Assembly (NCBI GenBank): GCA_021234155.1
Contig: JAJEKV010000005.1
Span: forward strand, 16,202,774-16,266,773
DNA from: Isoetes taiwanensis
Lineage: Eukaryota; Streptophyta; Lycopodiopsida; Isoetales; Isoetaceae
Length of the DNA stretch: 64,000 nt
Direction of reading: 5' to 3'
The notes under the pieces were generated by a model. That model did not search any database. It was not told the origin of the DNA and was given only the letters and a program-made list of their open reading frames with translations. Shown piece by piece: positions 22,701 through 36,142 of the stretch (positions within the stretch are counted from its first letter, which is position 1; every line of letters starts with the position of its first letter). The translations under genes and the position numbers were made by a program.

Positions 22701-25700
22701 TTGATTTTGCTAGTTTACGCCTTATAGTATTTTACACAAATCTCAATATATAGTATACAAAAACACAGCGTACATACCCCATGACGAGGATGGCTATGTC
22801 GGTCCAGATCCCGAGAATAATGGTAAATATGCCCATCGACATCTCGGCACCTCGTATTAACTTAGTGTGAATATGCACCCAAACTTCAAGGGACAAGAGT
22901 TTTATTTTAAAGTAATCACAATGGTTTGTGATTGTCTTGTGTTAATGGTGGTTGGAAGTATTGTTGTTATGTTAAGGATTTTTGGGCCATGGACCCTAAC
23001 TAAAATATTATAGGTAAACTTTTGGTAAGTAAATATTAATTACTAAAAAGCACAATAATATCAAGGCGAACAAATTATTCCATTTACCATTATAGTGTAA
23101 ATATTCCCTGCATTACATACCAAAACCGCAAATATACATAAACATTGGTTACGCTTATAAGTCAATGCAGTTATACAAAAACAGAATAAAAGCTGTCAAT
23201 ATCGCTTTGTGTTTTGTCGATTTATTATCACGACCAATGGATTGAATGGAAAAAGAGCATTGGAATATATATATTGATATGCTGCCTCCGATATATGAAG
23301 ATTTGTCGGCCGTCCGGGCTTGATAAAGGTATAATAAAGACTGGATAATGTCCTTTGTTACCTACATATTGTTATTTCATTGTATAAAATTATGTGAAGA
23401 ATGGAGCTTTTATCTAGAACTACAAAGCGATACTGCACAGGCGTTGGGCAAGCAATAATGCGCATATATTCCAATATATTCCATTGTAAAGCACGGACCA
23501 TGAGTTTTAGGAGCAGTATCGACGGTAACTAAGCGGGTTACTGCGCTTAGCCTAAATGTTGGTCGAAAATAACACATAAACAAAAAAACACAACCCATAA
23601 GCCTCCCGGTGCCTTTGTATATGCACTGCAATTAGAAGCAACCTTGATGAAAACAATTCACGCCACTTTATTACGTAGGCTAAAGCGAATAATAGCCAGA
23701 GAGATGAAGCTATATGAGCGCAGCGAGATCTCACGGCGTAAAATGCAGCCGGCATTTCATTGAACAACTCCACACCATACATGCAAAGAATGCATGTGGG
23801 AAAAAGTATAAAAGCGATCAATTTACATATAATGAGCTAATGTAATCAAATCGCCACGATGCACCTCCACTTTCCAAAACACGGGTTTTGCCACACGACA
23901 CTATGCTAGCTTTATATTAATCCTTTCTAAGTCAATACACCTTTCCTTGAAATTTCTGAGCCCATTAGGGTAAGGCAATATTACATAACATCTAAATCTG
24001 ACTTCTAAAACTTCTTTCTTGGCGGATGAGAAGCTATAGATCCTTGATGAATCTCTTGGCAACATTTACCTTTTTCCAATGAACCGACATAAAATTGTTG
24101 CATGAGTTTATAACAGTTAGTTACTCGGCGACGATCATATCTTGTTTGCTAGCGAGAATATTAAAGTGTAGTATAACACAAAGTATTGCCCCTAATCCCA
24201 AAAACCTCACGATCCGAAACCGGATGCTCTCCCCACGACATATGTCTCCAAAATGTTACGCGCCATAGCGACCCTGATGCGGATCTTGCGAAATAACTAG
24301 AGGAATGAACCTCCATTTAACATAGTGCTGTGAGACAAGATGTGGCCAGCCTTGCAGGCGAACAGCGAACTCCTACTTCAAAGCCCGGAAGCTAACCATA
24401 TGCATTACAACTACGAGTCTAGAAATGAACAGATCGGAGGCTTGATTAGAGGATATAAAGAAATGGATGAGTGGTCCTCTGAGACAAATGAAAGAAATCA
24501 GAATCGATGTTTTAGAAGTTGAACCTAAAAAACTACCTTGAAGATATCCACCGCGAGTTTGCCCCTTTTTCCTAAAATAGCGGCTAACAAAGGGTGCACT
24601 CTAGAAATACTATTATTTAGTACACACACTGGATGAATCTGACCACAAATCATATGAAAACCTTAGAAAGCGATTACAAAAGCGGAAAAAAAACCCACGT
24701 TATATTATACATATTCTGCGATTTCAGAGCAGAGGCGTTGGATGAGCATATTCACCCCTTATTCCTTAATGATCTACATCGTGCGTGAAGTTCCTGGTTT
24801 GTGGAGATTAAAATTTACGCAAAATTTGCTATCTTGGCCGTTAACCAAGTTAAGCCAAAGATACTATAAGTTTCAGAAGGAATGCTATGTGGTGTTGATT
24901 TTGTCGCGATTACTGCAAAATACAAACTCTGTGCCCTCGTCACCCAGGTGTGAATATGCACCAAGAGACGCGAAATTACAAAATGTTGGACCAATGGTTG
25001 TGAAGTGAGTAATATCCAATAGTAGTTATGTGTTAGAATTAATTTTTATGTCGGATGTTAATGGTTTGTATTGCAAAAAAAAAATTGTACCGAGGACCTT
25101 AAGGGGCGATCGATTAATGACAAAATTTTAGAATTCAAACCAGAAAAAACTAGAAGAATTCATTTGGGGCTTTCATCACACAGCAGCTTTTGAATTTCAT
25201 CACAATAAAACAAATAGAACATAAGTAAAAGTTACCATAAAAGATAGAGCAGATTCGTCCCATTATTCTGAAAGTCATAAAGTTTGCAACACCCATACAC
25301 AAACATTTTGGCTGGAATTTAACGACATTTTGGCCTCCATGCAGTTCTTGTGGTGAGAAACCAAAGTGGGAAACTTTTACGCTTGTGCTACAAGGATCGT
25401 AAGCGGAATTTTGCTTAATAACTGCCTCAAAATCTAAAATGCATGGTAATTTTTGCAAGCTTCATTCGAATATGAGCCATAAAACAATATCAAGCGCAAT
25501 CATGTCGGTTAGTAGGATGTAAACCTACAAACAACCAAAAATTACTATTTAAATACTTTCAACTCGCTATATCCATATCATACTATCAAAAGATCTCGGG
25601 AGAGAGCTTTCCAACATAATAAAAATCATCTCAAACAGAGCTACGGATCAAAGTTATGATAAGAAATGTGTGTTGTCGATTGGAGGCGCACTACATGCGC

Positions 25701-25720
25701 CCTTCAAGCGCTTCATGTGC
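19781..25720. other. AT-rich non-coding stretch
   Basis: About 6 kb with no supported gene. Frames up to about 90 codons (for example minus 23552-23821, plus 24742-25008) have no recognisable domain. One short acidic open patch lies near 22775-22860 (+). A gtgtgaatatgcacc word occurs at about 22865 and about 24948, which may mark two copies of one small repeat. Confidence 0.4.
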
Positions 25721-25829
25721 CCATTATGCACCACACACACCAAAAAGGGTTTTGTTGTGAGCCATTGGTTGTTGCCATTATGCACCACGCGGCACAAAAG
25801 GGCTTTGTTGTGAGCCATTGGTTGTTGAC
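25721..25829 (+). repeat. 54-bp tandem duplication
   Basis: Copies begin at 25721 and 25775 with ccattatgcaccac and run to gagccattggttgttg. They differ at a few bases. Confidence 0.9.
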
Positions 25830-26029
25830 CATTGGAAAAAAAAGGCTAAAATCAATGGCTCGAAATGGTGCACTCTAGATGTGCAGCATTGGTACATCCA
25901 TTGAATACATCACGAAATCATGGGAAGAAACCTTGGTAAAAAAGCGTACAAAACACAAAACCCCTGATTATTATGCTACATATTCAAGTACATCATATGC
26001 ACTTGTTACCTCTTATTTTCAATGCTGGT

Positions 26030-26562
26030 GACAAGGGACATTCTCTTCATTTTCTTATCTGCCCTCCTAGATTCCTCTTCATTGGCTGTCTTAACAGCCA
26101 TATCCAATGCATTCTCTATTTTTACTGGAGTCACATTCTCCGCTAAACATTATACAAAAATATCAAACTACAAGTGCGATTGAAGGACCACTTAGATTCA
26201 AAAATTAAAACTAAGCATCTCCTGTTTGGCATTTTTTCTTTTTCTTTTGCTTCAACAACTCATCTATGCAAGATCTAGCGGGGATTGGATGTGATGAGTA
26301 AGCATTTTTTTTTAAAGATTGATGCGTAGGTTGATTTTGTATCTTGCTCAAGTGCTTAGTCTACTAAACCCATCTCCATGACAATGAAATTCAGTTGAAC
26401 TCCATCTTCAGCATAAATTTCACACCCATTAAACTCCTCTTTATGGAAATTACTAAAGCATAAATACAATAAAACTTCAAATTCATTACCTCTAAGTAAG
26501 GGATGAGCTTGCTTGGTGATGCTACCCATGTCAGCAAAATAGAAAACTGAAGGTATTAACAC
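26030..26562 (-). other. Coding-like exon patches, product unknown
   Basis: On the minus strand, about 26145-26035 reads AENVTPVKIENALDMAVKTA and then a Lys/Arg-rich acidic tail to a stop, directly after an acceptor-like ttgtataatgtttag. Upstream patches read SKLIP or KQAHPLLRGNEFEVLLYL (26562-26380) and a stretch rich in lysine around 26240-26310. The biased, ordered residues look like true exons or a TE-borne gene rather than random frames. I do not recognise the family. Exon boundaries are only tentative, and stops lie between patches. Confidence 0.3.
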
Positions 26563-27009
26563 GACAAATTGTAAATTTATTTTATTTTAATTAGTAGTTT
26601 AATGCCATATTACTTTAATGACATCTTTAAGGACCTATGGCGATTATCTTTGGCACATTCTGGAACATATTACACACAATGAGACTACCGCTCCTTTCGA
26701 GGTCATTTTAGTACACTACACATGATGAGACTGCGCTCATCACTACCACGATGGTGCTTGAGGGGGTACAACCCAATCTGAAGGTCTAACCACTAGATCA
26801 CCAGCAAGATGGCCATATAAATGTACCAATGTACATGTATTTGTAAATAAAAATGTAAATGTAAAACCTGCATTATGTATCAATTTTTTTTTTTTATATA
26901 TATATATTTTAATTCATCATATATATAATTTCATATAATACTAAGGTGGTCTTCCAGCGTTCTTTGTTCCGCTCTCAAATGGTCCCTGAGTCAGAGGGCA
27001 AACATGAAC

Positions 27010-27880
27010 TCTAAATTACTCCATTCGTGGTCGACCCGTTCTCTTTCCCTTTGCCATTTGTACTCCGGCTTTCTTTTGCTTTTTCCTTTTCCTCGTCGCA
27101 GCATTTCCTTTTCTTCTTTTCTTTTTCCCTCTTTTCACTTTCAGTTTTCGGTGATCAAACTTTTTCCTTCCTCTTTCCTCATTTCTCCACCCTTTTTCCT
27201 CTTTCCTTTCACCATGCTTTTTTCCTTTTCCCCTTCGTCTTTTGACTCATTCCATTGTCTCATAAACCTTTCTACCACGATTTTCCTCTTTCTTTTCTCT
27301 TGTGCCCGTTTTCTTTTTCCACCCTTTCTTCCCCCTTTTTTTCTCCTTTTTCCTTCCGTTCCTTCCTTCCTTCCTCTTTCCGTCCTTTTTCTTTTCCTTT
27401 CCTTTCCTTCCATTCCTCATTCCAGATCCATCTTTCCTCCATTCCTTTTCCATTCCTTCCTTGATTCCTTCCTTCCACTCTTCCCCCCCCTGTTCCATTT
27501 TCTTGTCATTTTTTTCCTTTCCTCATTCCTTCCTCTTCCTCTTTTGTCGTTACTTTTTTCTTTCCGCTCCATTTCCTGTCCTTCCATTCCCCCTTTCCTT
27601 CCCTTCCACTTTCCTCCATTCCTTCCATTCCATTCCTTTCCTTCCTTCCTTCCTTCTTTCCATCTTCCATTTTCCTTCTTCCACTATTCCTCCTTCCTTC
27701 CTATTTCATTCCTTTTTCCATGTTTTCGAGCAATCGCTCCTGATCTTCCATTCCTTTCCTTCATTCCTTCCATTCCTTCCTTCTTTCCTTCCTCTTTTCT
27801 TTTCCATTCATTTCTTTCCTTCTTCCATCCATTTCATCCATGGTCAAAGTCGTCTGTTTTCCACTGAATGATCTCAGTCC
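27010..27880 (+). repeat. ~0.85-kb polypyrimidine (TTCC/CTTT-rich) tract
   Basis: The plus strand is almost purely C and T, built from degenerate ttcc and ccttt units with rare A/G interruptions. It creates long spurious frames on both strands: 287 and 189 residues of Phe/Pro/Ser/Leu on plus, Lys/Glu/Arg/Gly on minus. These are composition artefacts, not proteins. Confidence 0.95.
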
Positions 27881-30800
27881 ATTCAAATTAGGGCTTCTTC
27901 ATTCTTTCACCTTCCATTTTCAATTATAATGTAAGTTTATAATAGAATTATATTATATATTTCCATGATATATGCATAATATTTACATCTTCTGTCAAAA
28001 TAATTATCATAACTATAATTGCATCAGATAAACCTACAATTACATCAAGTAAGCAAGCAAGCTCAAAGATACATGGAGGGTGGAGATAGAAATCGAAAGA
28101 TCAAAGGTACATCAAAAAAATGATGTGAAACATCAAATGTAAAAGTACCCAGAGTTCTATGAGATAAAAGATAACAAATACCTATAATTGCATCAATAAC
28201 ATATAAAAGCAAGAATAGCTACATCAGAATACATGACTACATTAAAGAAGAAATATTTTAAAAGCAGGAATTTTTGCATCAGAATACAAGACTTCATCAA
28301 AAAAGAAATATTAATCAAATTGTTAGTTATAGGTATTTCAAATCTAATAATATATCCGATGTTACAAGACTTTACTTCCACATTAATAAAGAATTAGTGA
28401 ACTCAAAAGACTATTACATCCCCAAGATATTCAATGTAAAGTATCAACTAATTAAACATTACCTGAGGTGTGGATTCCAAAATTATGCCTCACATCTTCT
28501 GGCCAGATGCATTCCTTCACACATTGGTTATCAATGGTGAGTCTGTAGTTGAAGCACATGATGCAATAGGTGTGTCGCACCTTTGGTATAACTATTGACA
28601 GATCCTGACCGCTTCACCGCAGGTTTATGCAGCATTCATATGAATCCTCTCCATCTCTGTGCTTCTATTAGCGTATGCAAGAGTGCGAATAAATATAGCG
28701 ACTCCCTCACGTTCTTCTCATATGGCGGGTTTCATGCGTCCTCGATCGAAAACCCTATTTTTAGATTGATATGCGGGAGATAGTTTCTGGGTCTCAATCA
28801 TCGGTCTTTCAAGTTTACTTTACCATACCTTTAATTTGCAATTTCATTCTTGGAGAAGAAAGCTATGATCTCCTACAACGAATGGATGCATATGCTTGGT
28901 GTCTTCATAGCTTCTTGATGCTTTTTCCGCTATATCGAGGCTTACTTTAAAGCCTTGACTTTCCCCACAATTTGTAATTTACGCCCGGATTCTTCTGTCT
29001 TCTCTGCTGACTTGCGGTTATGGCTTTCTTTCATAGCCCTCTTTTCGATTATCCACTCCACAAGGCGGTTTATCGTGAATTCTTAAGAATCGTACTCAAT
29101 TTGACCTCATGAATTTGGAAGTTTGATGGTGTTCTTTATCAATTATCCCTACTATTGGATTCATCGGCTCTTGCTGTTTTATTGCGCATTGCAGCATTAT
29201 CCGAGAGTTCATCCTAAGCTACACTATTTCTGACCTATCCAAGACAAAAGCCCTTGCAAAGCACATGGGTGTGCGATGATTTGCCACATCTTTCTTACCA
29301 AAAATCTCCTCATACTTTGCAAAAAAATTCTCCCTCCACTTTTTTCCTATATCCTCTTTGGACTGGACCCTTTTTTTCCCACACCCTTTCCACTTTATCT
29401 TGTGTGCCATTAGGATGGCGGCCTTGAAACTGGCCCGGCTCTGTGAGAGTTTTCAAGGTCGCCAATCCTGCCAAGTATGCTGGGAGATCTATTTCACTGG
29501 TGGATTGACTGTTGGAGATGTAGGATCCGATGCACGTTTCTTTATTGCTTGTTTCTAAGGTAAAGACCTTCTTGGTTTTTGCTAAAGGTGTTAGAGTCTT
29601 CATTACGAGGTGATTCATCAAAAAATTCAAGAAAGTGAAAGAAAAGAAAAACATGCAAAAATACATCTAGATCAAACTGATATCTTCAAACTTACTGAAA
29701 ATGGTTGGAGGAAAGCTCAATAGTTGGGAAAAGGCTGGATGATTGTCTCAGTTAAGCAGGAACCATTTAAAATTTGGGAAGAATTACCCTCAAATTCTAT
29801 TTCTCTATTTTGAGTAACGTACAATTCGTTGTGACTACAGTCCGGGCGTGAATCATTAAAACGAATTTATTATATATTTGTAAATGTAAATTAGGGGCCG
29901 ACTTTTTACCCACCCTTTCTTGCTTCTACCCTGCTGTTGTGTTGGTGTGTAAGGCATTGAAGAATAATAAATTACATTGTTTTGAAGGGATGGTGGGATA
30001 CTGCACATGAAGGACATAGGAAAGGTTCATTAAGTGTGCCATCTTCATAATATTAGTGACTCCACAATCGAGAAAGGTAAGGGTTTGTACTTGAGGTAGG
30101 GTGCAGATGACATGAAAAACCTTGTTGTATTAGATAGCAAGAATTTGTTGAACAGTGCTGCCCACTTTGTTTTCATCATGAAGATCGGCTCTTTACTGAT
30201 TTGACTTATCGTTATGCGGGGATAATAAAGTCCTGAAGTTTATGTTGTCCAAATTCAAGATGCATACCCTCTAACTCTTGCTCATATTAATGAGCATAGA
30301 GTTAAGTACACAGTACTTTAGAATCCTACTCATTGTATGCCCTCTATATATTTTTGTACATTGCTTTTGTTTGGAGTGGAAACACTTATTGTATATCTTG
30401 TTTAATGTCCTGGCTTTGTTTATTATAAGGTTTCTCGTTTGTATACTTGTTCCATTTCCATTTGTAGTATGTATTTTGTTTTTTATACTAATTGATGAAT
30501 TTTTAGCGGGTTACGGCCCTTGGGTATAGCGGTAATCCCAACTTTGAGATTACTGCTATACCCCGATGATCATGGGCATTTTGTTGGACTTTAACTACGA
30601 GCTCGATGTCGCGTATTATTGGTTTATTCTGCCGAGTGTTGTCTGATGCTAATAAGGATTTTAATGGATAATTGGTAGTGCGATGGATGATGGGTGGTGT
30701 TAGTATACCATTTTGAACTAGGAAGAATAGTTTGCGAAGGTTAAGTATTGAGCAAAGATATGGCATAATGAGATGTGAGAATAACAACGAGGATATCCTG

Positions 30801-31528
30801 AGCAAGATATGGCTATGGCAGACGGTTATGGCACATGTATTATCAAGAACTTCGTCAAGGTTTGTATTTTCAGAGCGGTTTGGTGGTTTTTAAGGGGATT
30901 TCGAATGGATTGAGGCTCCTAAGACGCCGCTAGTTTTATATTTGAGTTATTAAGGCAAAATTTGAGTTTCTGAGTTTTGATTTAGAAGCAAAATATTTTT
31001 ATGTTGCGATCTGGACATCATTTAATGGAAGATGGTTTAGGCCCTGATGTATTATTGCATTTTTTGCGAATAGACTCGAAGTTCTAGCATGAGAGCTCAT
31101 AAACATTAATAGTTTCGGGTTTTCTGTGGATAAATCTTGAAGATTTGTAGACAGCTTGGTTGCATTGTCGGACTGCCACGAGAAAAACAGAGCACACAAA
31201 ACTAGGAGGGCAGGAACAGTGATGAAATTACGTCAATGATTGGGTCTCGAGGAATATTCCCTCGGTTATCCTTAGCGTATGCGTAGAAGTCACAGTGGCC
31301 TTGCCGTCTCGAAATTTCCTCGACCTTAACATATCGAACTTTTTGTATGTAAAAGGGGAGGAGTCCTTTTGCTTATCATTACTAGAAAAATCGCGATGAC
31401 TTCGTTCCTCGATAGTGGAGGAATGCTGATAAATAATTATCATACTCACTCAGTCTTGATAACTAATTAACTCGATATTGGTTCCAATATCAGGACAATT
31501 AAATGTATGAAGAAACAATGCATCTATA
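27881..31528. other. Non-coding stretch with short repeats
   Basis: No firmly supported gene. A ~57-bp imperfect direct repeat (acatcagaatacatgact... and gcatcagaatacaagact...) lies at about 28220-28310. Two overlapping minus frames at 29219-29666, the lower one Lys-rich (GKKWRENFFAKYEEIFGKK), look faintly protein-like but match no family I know. A hydrophobic plus frame at 30278-30529 is probably an AT-rich artefact. Confidence 0.4.
30522..30563 (+). repeat. 16-bp near-perfect inverted repeat (hairpin)
   Basis: GGGTATAGCGGTAATC (30522-30537) faces GATTACTGCTATACCC (30548-30563) across a 10-base loop. The single mismatch becomes a G-T wobble in one transcript sense. It is much stronger than neighbouring sequence. 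Confidence 0.9.
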
Positions 31529-31850
31529 TTGAAACCAGGAATTGGTGCAAGATTTCATAACCGGCATTCACAATTTAAAACATGTTAAAACATGTAATTA
31601 ATATCAATATGTGTCGAGTATCAGTATATGCAGTTTAAAATCATTATATTCAATCCATAGGTCTAACAGCTATCAATTAAATAACTTCAATCTTGAAACA
31701 ACATTGGCACAAGATTTCATAACCGACATTCTAATTTAAAACATGTTAAAAACATGTAATCAATATCAACGTATGTCGTTATCAGTGTAATATTTTGATT
31801 TAAATTTGTATCAACTTCATTCCATAGGCCCTAGCGACTAAAATTATTAA
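31529..31850 (+). repeat. ~164-bp tandem duplication
   Basis: Copies at about 31529-31692 and 31693-31850 share ttgaaac, gcaagatttcataacc, aatttaaaacatgttaaa and aatatcaa blocks with scattered substitutions. An old tandem copy in AT-rich DNA. Confidence 0.9.
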
Positions 31851-31869
31851 TGTTGCAACTTGTATATTA

Positions 31870-33790
31870 AAAGTAGGAGTCTTTGGCATCAACGTTACGC
31901 AACTTTGTAAAACATTGGTACATTGTTGCATCTTCCATAGAAAATTGACCCACTACGGGCTTTAGAAACGGGTTGCTCCACTAGAATTTGAGGTGATTGT
32001 TTGCGTATTTACGTAGTCCATTGTTTACCTTATCGACATTTTGAAGGCGTGTCCGCTACTCATTCACTAAATTGATCGTTGGAGGTGGTACAATATTACT
32101 ATTTCGCTTGGTTTGAGTTAACTTCGATGCTTGTTTTCCTTAGTCAAATGCATCGATTGATAAATGTGAGTAATGCATTGGCGGTGTTATTTTGGTGAGA
32201 CACATGCGCCAATTATATAGAAAAGAAGTCAAACCAATGGCTATGCTATGGCATATGCTACTTCTGCAACCTTCTCATCCAATTGCCTCATCTTCTTCAA
32301 AGACTCTTAGGTAACTTTGAGTTCTTCCACAATAACTAAAACTTCGCTGCGCGCTCTCATTTGAACATCTCCCACTTCTATCATATTTTTTAAAGGCCTT
32401 TGTTACGCTATGTCACCTTGATCCTTTAAGTATTCATGTGGAATTCCATGATACAACCGCGAAATTTCATAATGGCCTTAATTCTTGGAAAACCTATATA
32501 AATATATAAAATTAGTAAAAATATGTCAAAGAGTGAAGTAGAAAAAAAGGACACTACAAAATACACACAATCTTTGTACAAACATTTCCAAAGCCAGATT
32601 ATGACCAAGATTTTCCCAGGTTGGTGTCATACATCATCACTGGCAGGTTGATTGATAATAGCAAAAATAAGTGTCGTTTGTAAACATCCTCATAATCTTT
32701 AAATGGAGGTAACTTCGCGCAATATTCAACAAATGTTCGTACAAATCCTTGTTAATAAGCTCATACACCTTCACTGGATTTCTTTTTAGGTAGAAAATGA
32801 GTTAAAATCCGGTGATGCTTGCTAATTGGAGGGAATATGTAGATATCAAGAACACTATCAAAAAGAATTGCCAGCCACTAGAAAGAAAAAACACAAGAAG
32901 GCGCTTACACTCAATGTAAAATTAGGTAAGGCATCACCAAGAAATTTAGAATATTTACCATTAATTCCATGACTCTTACCACCCGAACTTCGAATGAAGA
33001 ATTGAAATGCACGGTACAGTTGAACTTCGCTTGAAAGTCTACCATAATTTGTTGCAAAATGCTTTGGCTCATAACTATCTCATCACGTGAGGTTTTTTCT
33101 CGCATGAGGCACAAGCACGGCTGGCTATAGACATCTTGCTACACGCCAACCATACCTCTACGCATAAAAAATCAGAAAATAGAAAATCTTGTAAGATAGT
33201 AGGCTTACCAAATTGAATGATAATCCTCTTGCTAATCAACTAGGAGCCGATAATTTATTACAAACAATTATTAATCAACTTCTGAAAGATAATATAATAC
33301 TAAATGAATGCTCACATATAAAAATAGTCCTTAAAAAGTGGGTGGTTTAATATGAATTGCCTCCTCCAATTGATACTGGATTCACGTTCATTCGAGTCTC
33401 CCTTACTTCATTTACAAAGTGACCAAAGCTAAACAACATTGTTTACCTTGTTGCACCTAACGAAAGCAATAAATAAAGTTGTTAAATGTATGACTAAAAT
33501 TCACTTTCATTTATTTAACTGTACCAGAGTATAGAGAACCATCTTCTTTTCGCATTTCTTTGAATAAAGGCAATTTCCGCGACCAAGTTGTTGATACCCA
33601 CAACTCCGGGGCCATATCTTACAATTTCTTCGGTTATGATGCCAAGCTTCATCTTGTTGTTTAAAAAAGTTAGATCCTAAATATCAATATAAAAAGCTCA
33701 TAACCTCTTTCCTCCCAGATATTTTGTTCACATTTTCTCACAGCGTCCATTGTATTTATGTAGAGCTCGACCAAACTAAAAACAAAAGGA
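31870..33790 (-). other. Cluster of coding-like exons, product unknown
   Basis: On the minus strand several separate open patches are bounded by plausible splice signals. About 33770-33700 reads LVELYINTMDAVRKCEQNIW before a gttatg donor. About 33645-33535 is open after a tatttag acceptor. 33114-32960 reads RDEIVMSQSILQQIMVDFQA. About 32745-32635 reads EYCAKLPPFKDYEDVYKRHL. About 32400-32240 reads KNMIEVGDVQMRARSEVLVI and a coiled-coil-like KKMRQLDEKVAEVAY. Such composition is unlike the surrounding AT-rich DNA and suggests a multi-exon gene or its relic. Phases between patches do not all agree, and some stops remain. I do not recognise the protein. Confidence 0.35.
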
Positions 33791-34078
33791 GGATTTTCAG
33801 TATATGCATCATCAAAAAATAAAACAATCACCGGCTACCAGCCAGTTGGGAAACATGGTAGGGTGCAAGTCCCACCAACCATGCCTTCAAACAAAAAAAC
33901 ATAATAAAACAATCAAATCAATTACTGTTGATGCTTCTTTATATTTTGTCATATTTGGTATTTATGTGGTATGCTCAAATATAAAAACATCATCGTTTCG
34001 TCTAAAAACACTAAAACAACAAATGTATAAAGTCGCCTTCTTTTGAAGTTGAGAAAGAAGTCCAGTTCTGCGGGAGAT

Positions 34079-34232
34079 GACATGATATTTTTCGTCCATT
34101 CTAGGTAGAACAAGGCGTTTCTTGAAATCTCTCAGCTTCTTGGACCATTAAGGATAGCCAGGCGACATGACATTTTCGTCATTTCTGTAGAGCACCCGAC
34201 ATTTCTAGAAATATCAGCTTCTTTGGATCTAC
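34079..34232 (+). repeat. ~85-bp diverged tandem duplication
   Basis: Copies begin at 34079 and 34164 with gacatgayatttttcgtc and end in caagctt/cagcttctttgga-type sequence. Several small gaps separate them. Confidence 0.8.
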
Positions 34233-36140
34233 TACTTTCGATCTTCAAAGCCAAAGGCGAGAGGATGGATGCTCTAAATCCGTACCATGGCACGTAGCGA
34301 AATGCGATATTGCTCTGTGGCGGCGTCATCATGGGCCTTTACATCATGCCTCGGCTGCTTTCACCGATAACCATCATGCTCGTAGATCCTCCACCAACCG
34401 GCGGTTATCAAACATACGGAACTTATTTCTGGGAACTCATCGGCGATGTCGACCTTGCGATCACCAATGTTGTTGGCCTGGACCGATGCAACCGACCATG
34501 CATTTTTTGATTATCCCGTATAGCTAGGCGATAACCATGCCAGGCTCTTACAGTTCGGAGGAGCTTCTCCACCGCGATCTATGATTCATGACAGAATGGT
34601 TTTGATTCAACAGAGTGAGTAATGGCAGAGGCCAGAAGAACATCAGCAGAGGAAGTTTGTTTGTTCCTTGGCGCATGTACTTTGTTTGTCAGCTTGTGCC
34701 GACCGTTAAAAATATTTGGGGAATATATTTTATTACTGAGAACTTGGTTCCCAAATAATGGGAACTTCAGTTCCGATAATAGGCCATATGGGAACATTCC
34801 GAAGTTTCGAAGCATGCGACCTCAGGAGCACAAGTTACGGAATGGAAATAAAGAAGTTGGCTTTGTTCTTGGTATCTTATATTATTTATTATATTAGTTG
34901 AATTAGAATAGTATATGAACATGTTAGTACCTTGTGTTCTGGCACAAATATTGATGTTATTCTAATAGTTGAATTAGAATAATATATGGTCCAATAGAGG
35001 ATCGTCTCTAGGAGCCTAATAAGTTGTGCAACATATTAGAATGGCTGATATCAAGAATGCTTTTATACTGGCAGTTCAAATAATAGAACTAGCCTAAACC
35101 GATTTAATTAATTAGAAATTTGAATTCGTTTATGAAAATAAGCGAGGTGTCTATAAAACACGCAAATGGTTGCAGTGAGTAAAGGTTGGCGTTTTTCACG
35201 TGCTTTTTTGGGCAACCGGCGATGTATCGACTTTGACATGTATGAGCTATTGAAGCTCCTTCACGGTAGGCGGTCCATAAGAAAAGGTGAAAACACTTCG
35301 GCGGGGATACCACGGCGAAGATTTGAAACTTCTAACCAACCCATGGATGTAATATTACAATTCGTTAAGCTCTACACATGGATAAAAAGGTAGAAGTGAT
35401 GATGAGATTGTGATTGGCCCGAACATTGTGAGTTATTAGGTGTCAAGGAATGCTTAGACAAAAATGGTAAATTCAAAGCATTGTAAAATTGTATTCCTCA
35501 AACATTTCAATGTACATTCCTTTGCCTTATGGGCAGAAATTAGTCCATCTGGGTTTACGATACTTTCTCGGTGCAGCACCTAGCTCAGCAGCTATCTAGC
35601 TATACGCGGAAAAGATCTTGCAGCCATACCGATTGTAGCTTTGTTTTATCGCAGGTTTCACGGTTTATAGCTGTAAAGAGTTGGACGTAATGGATCCGAT
35701 CCTTCGGTCATTCGGTATCCATGGGGTCCCTACGCCAAACGCCACAGCGCCACTACGCTTTCGACATGCGTGCTCGGAGGGTGCATGGAAGAGTTTGGTT
35801 TTTCATTCTTTGGAACTGATGCTCTTGTGTGCACGATGGCTCACCCTCTTGATCGCGAGGGTCCGCGACCATGCCCTACGTATTGGCTTCGACCAGCACA
35901 ATGGGAAAGGCATGTGAGCTCATCAAATTTTCATTTAAAGCCCCCAATTTTTGAAACCACGGGCTCTGGCAATACCTGCTTTCTCGGTAGCCTCCATAAG
36001 TCTTTAGTTTCACACTGTTCTTTCCTGTGCTTTTCTCATCCATTTGATCCAAAGATTGAGATACGTGTTAGTATATATGCGTTCCTTGGGTAATGTTTAA
36101 ATTGATGCATGAGGATCATTCTCAGGCTACGCCTTATCCT
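34233..36140. other. Non-coding stretch
   Basis: No recognised gene. A tagttgaattagaata word recurs at about 34896 and 34965. Open frames at 34310, 34622, 35166, 35681 and 35770 lack domain signatures and conflict with one another. Confidence 0.35.
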
Positions 36141-36142
36141 CG

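Noticed and set aside
27004..27867. 287-residue open frame on plus
   Set aside because: Product is Phe/Pro/Ser/Leu low complexity from a polypyrimidine tract. Overlapping frames are equally open, so composition explains it.
30278..30529. 83-residue hydrophobic frame as a membrane protein
   Set aside because: AT-rich DNA readily gives Leu/Ile/Phe runs. No start context, homology or repeat of the pattern.
34920..35100. Short match to a copia reverse transcriptase (MADIKNAF)
   Set aside because: Only about eight residues, with no flanking domain. Chance is likely.
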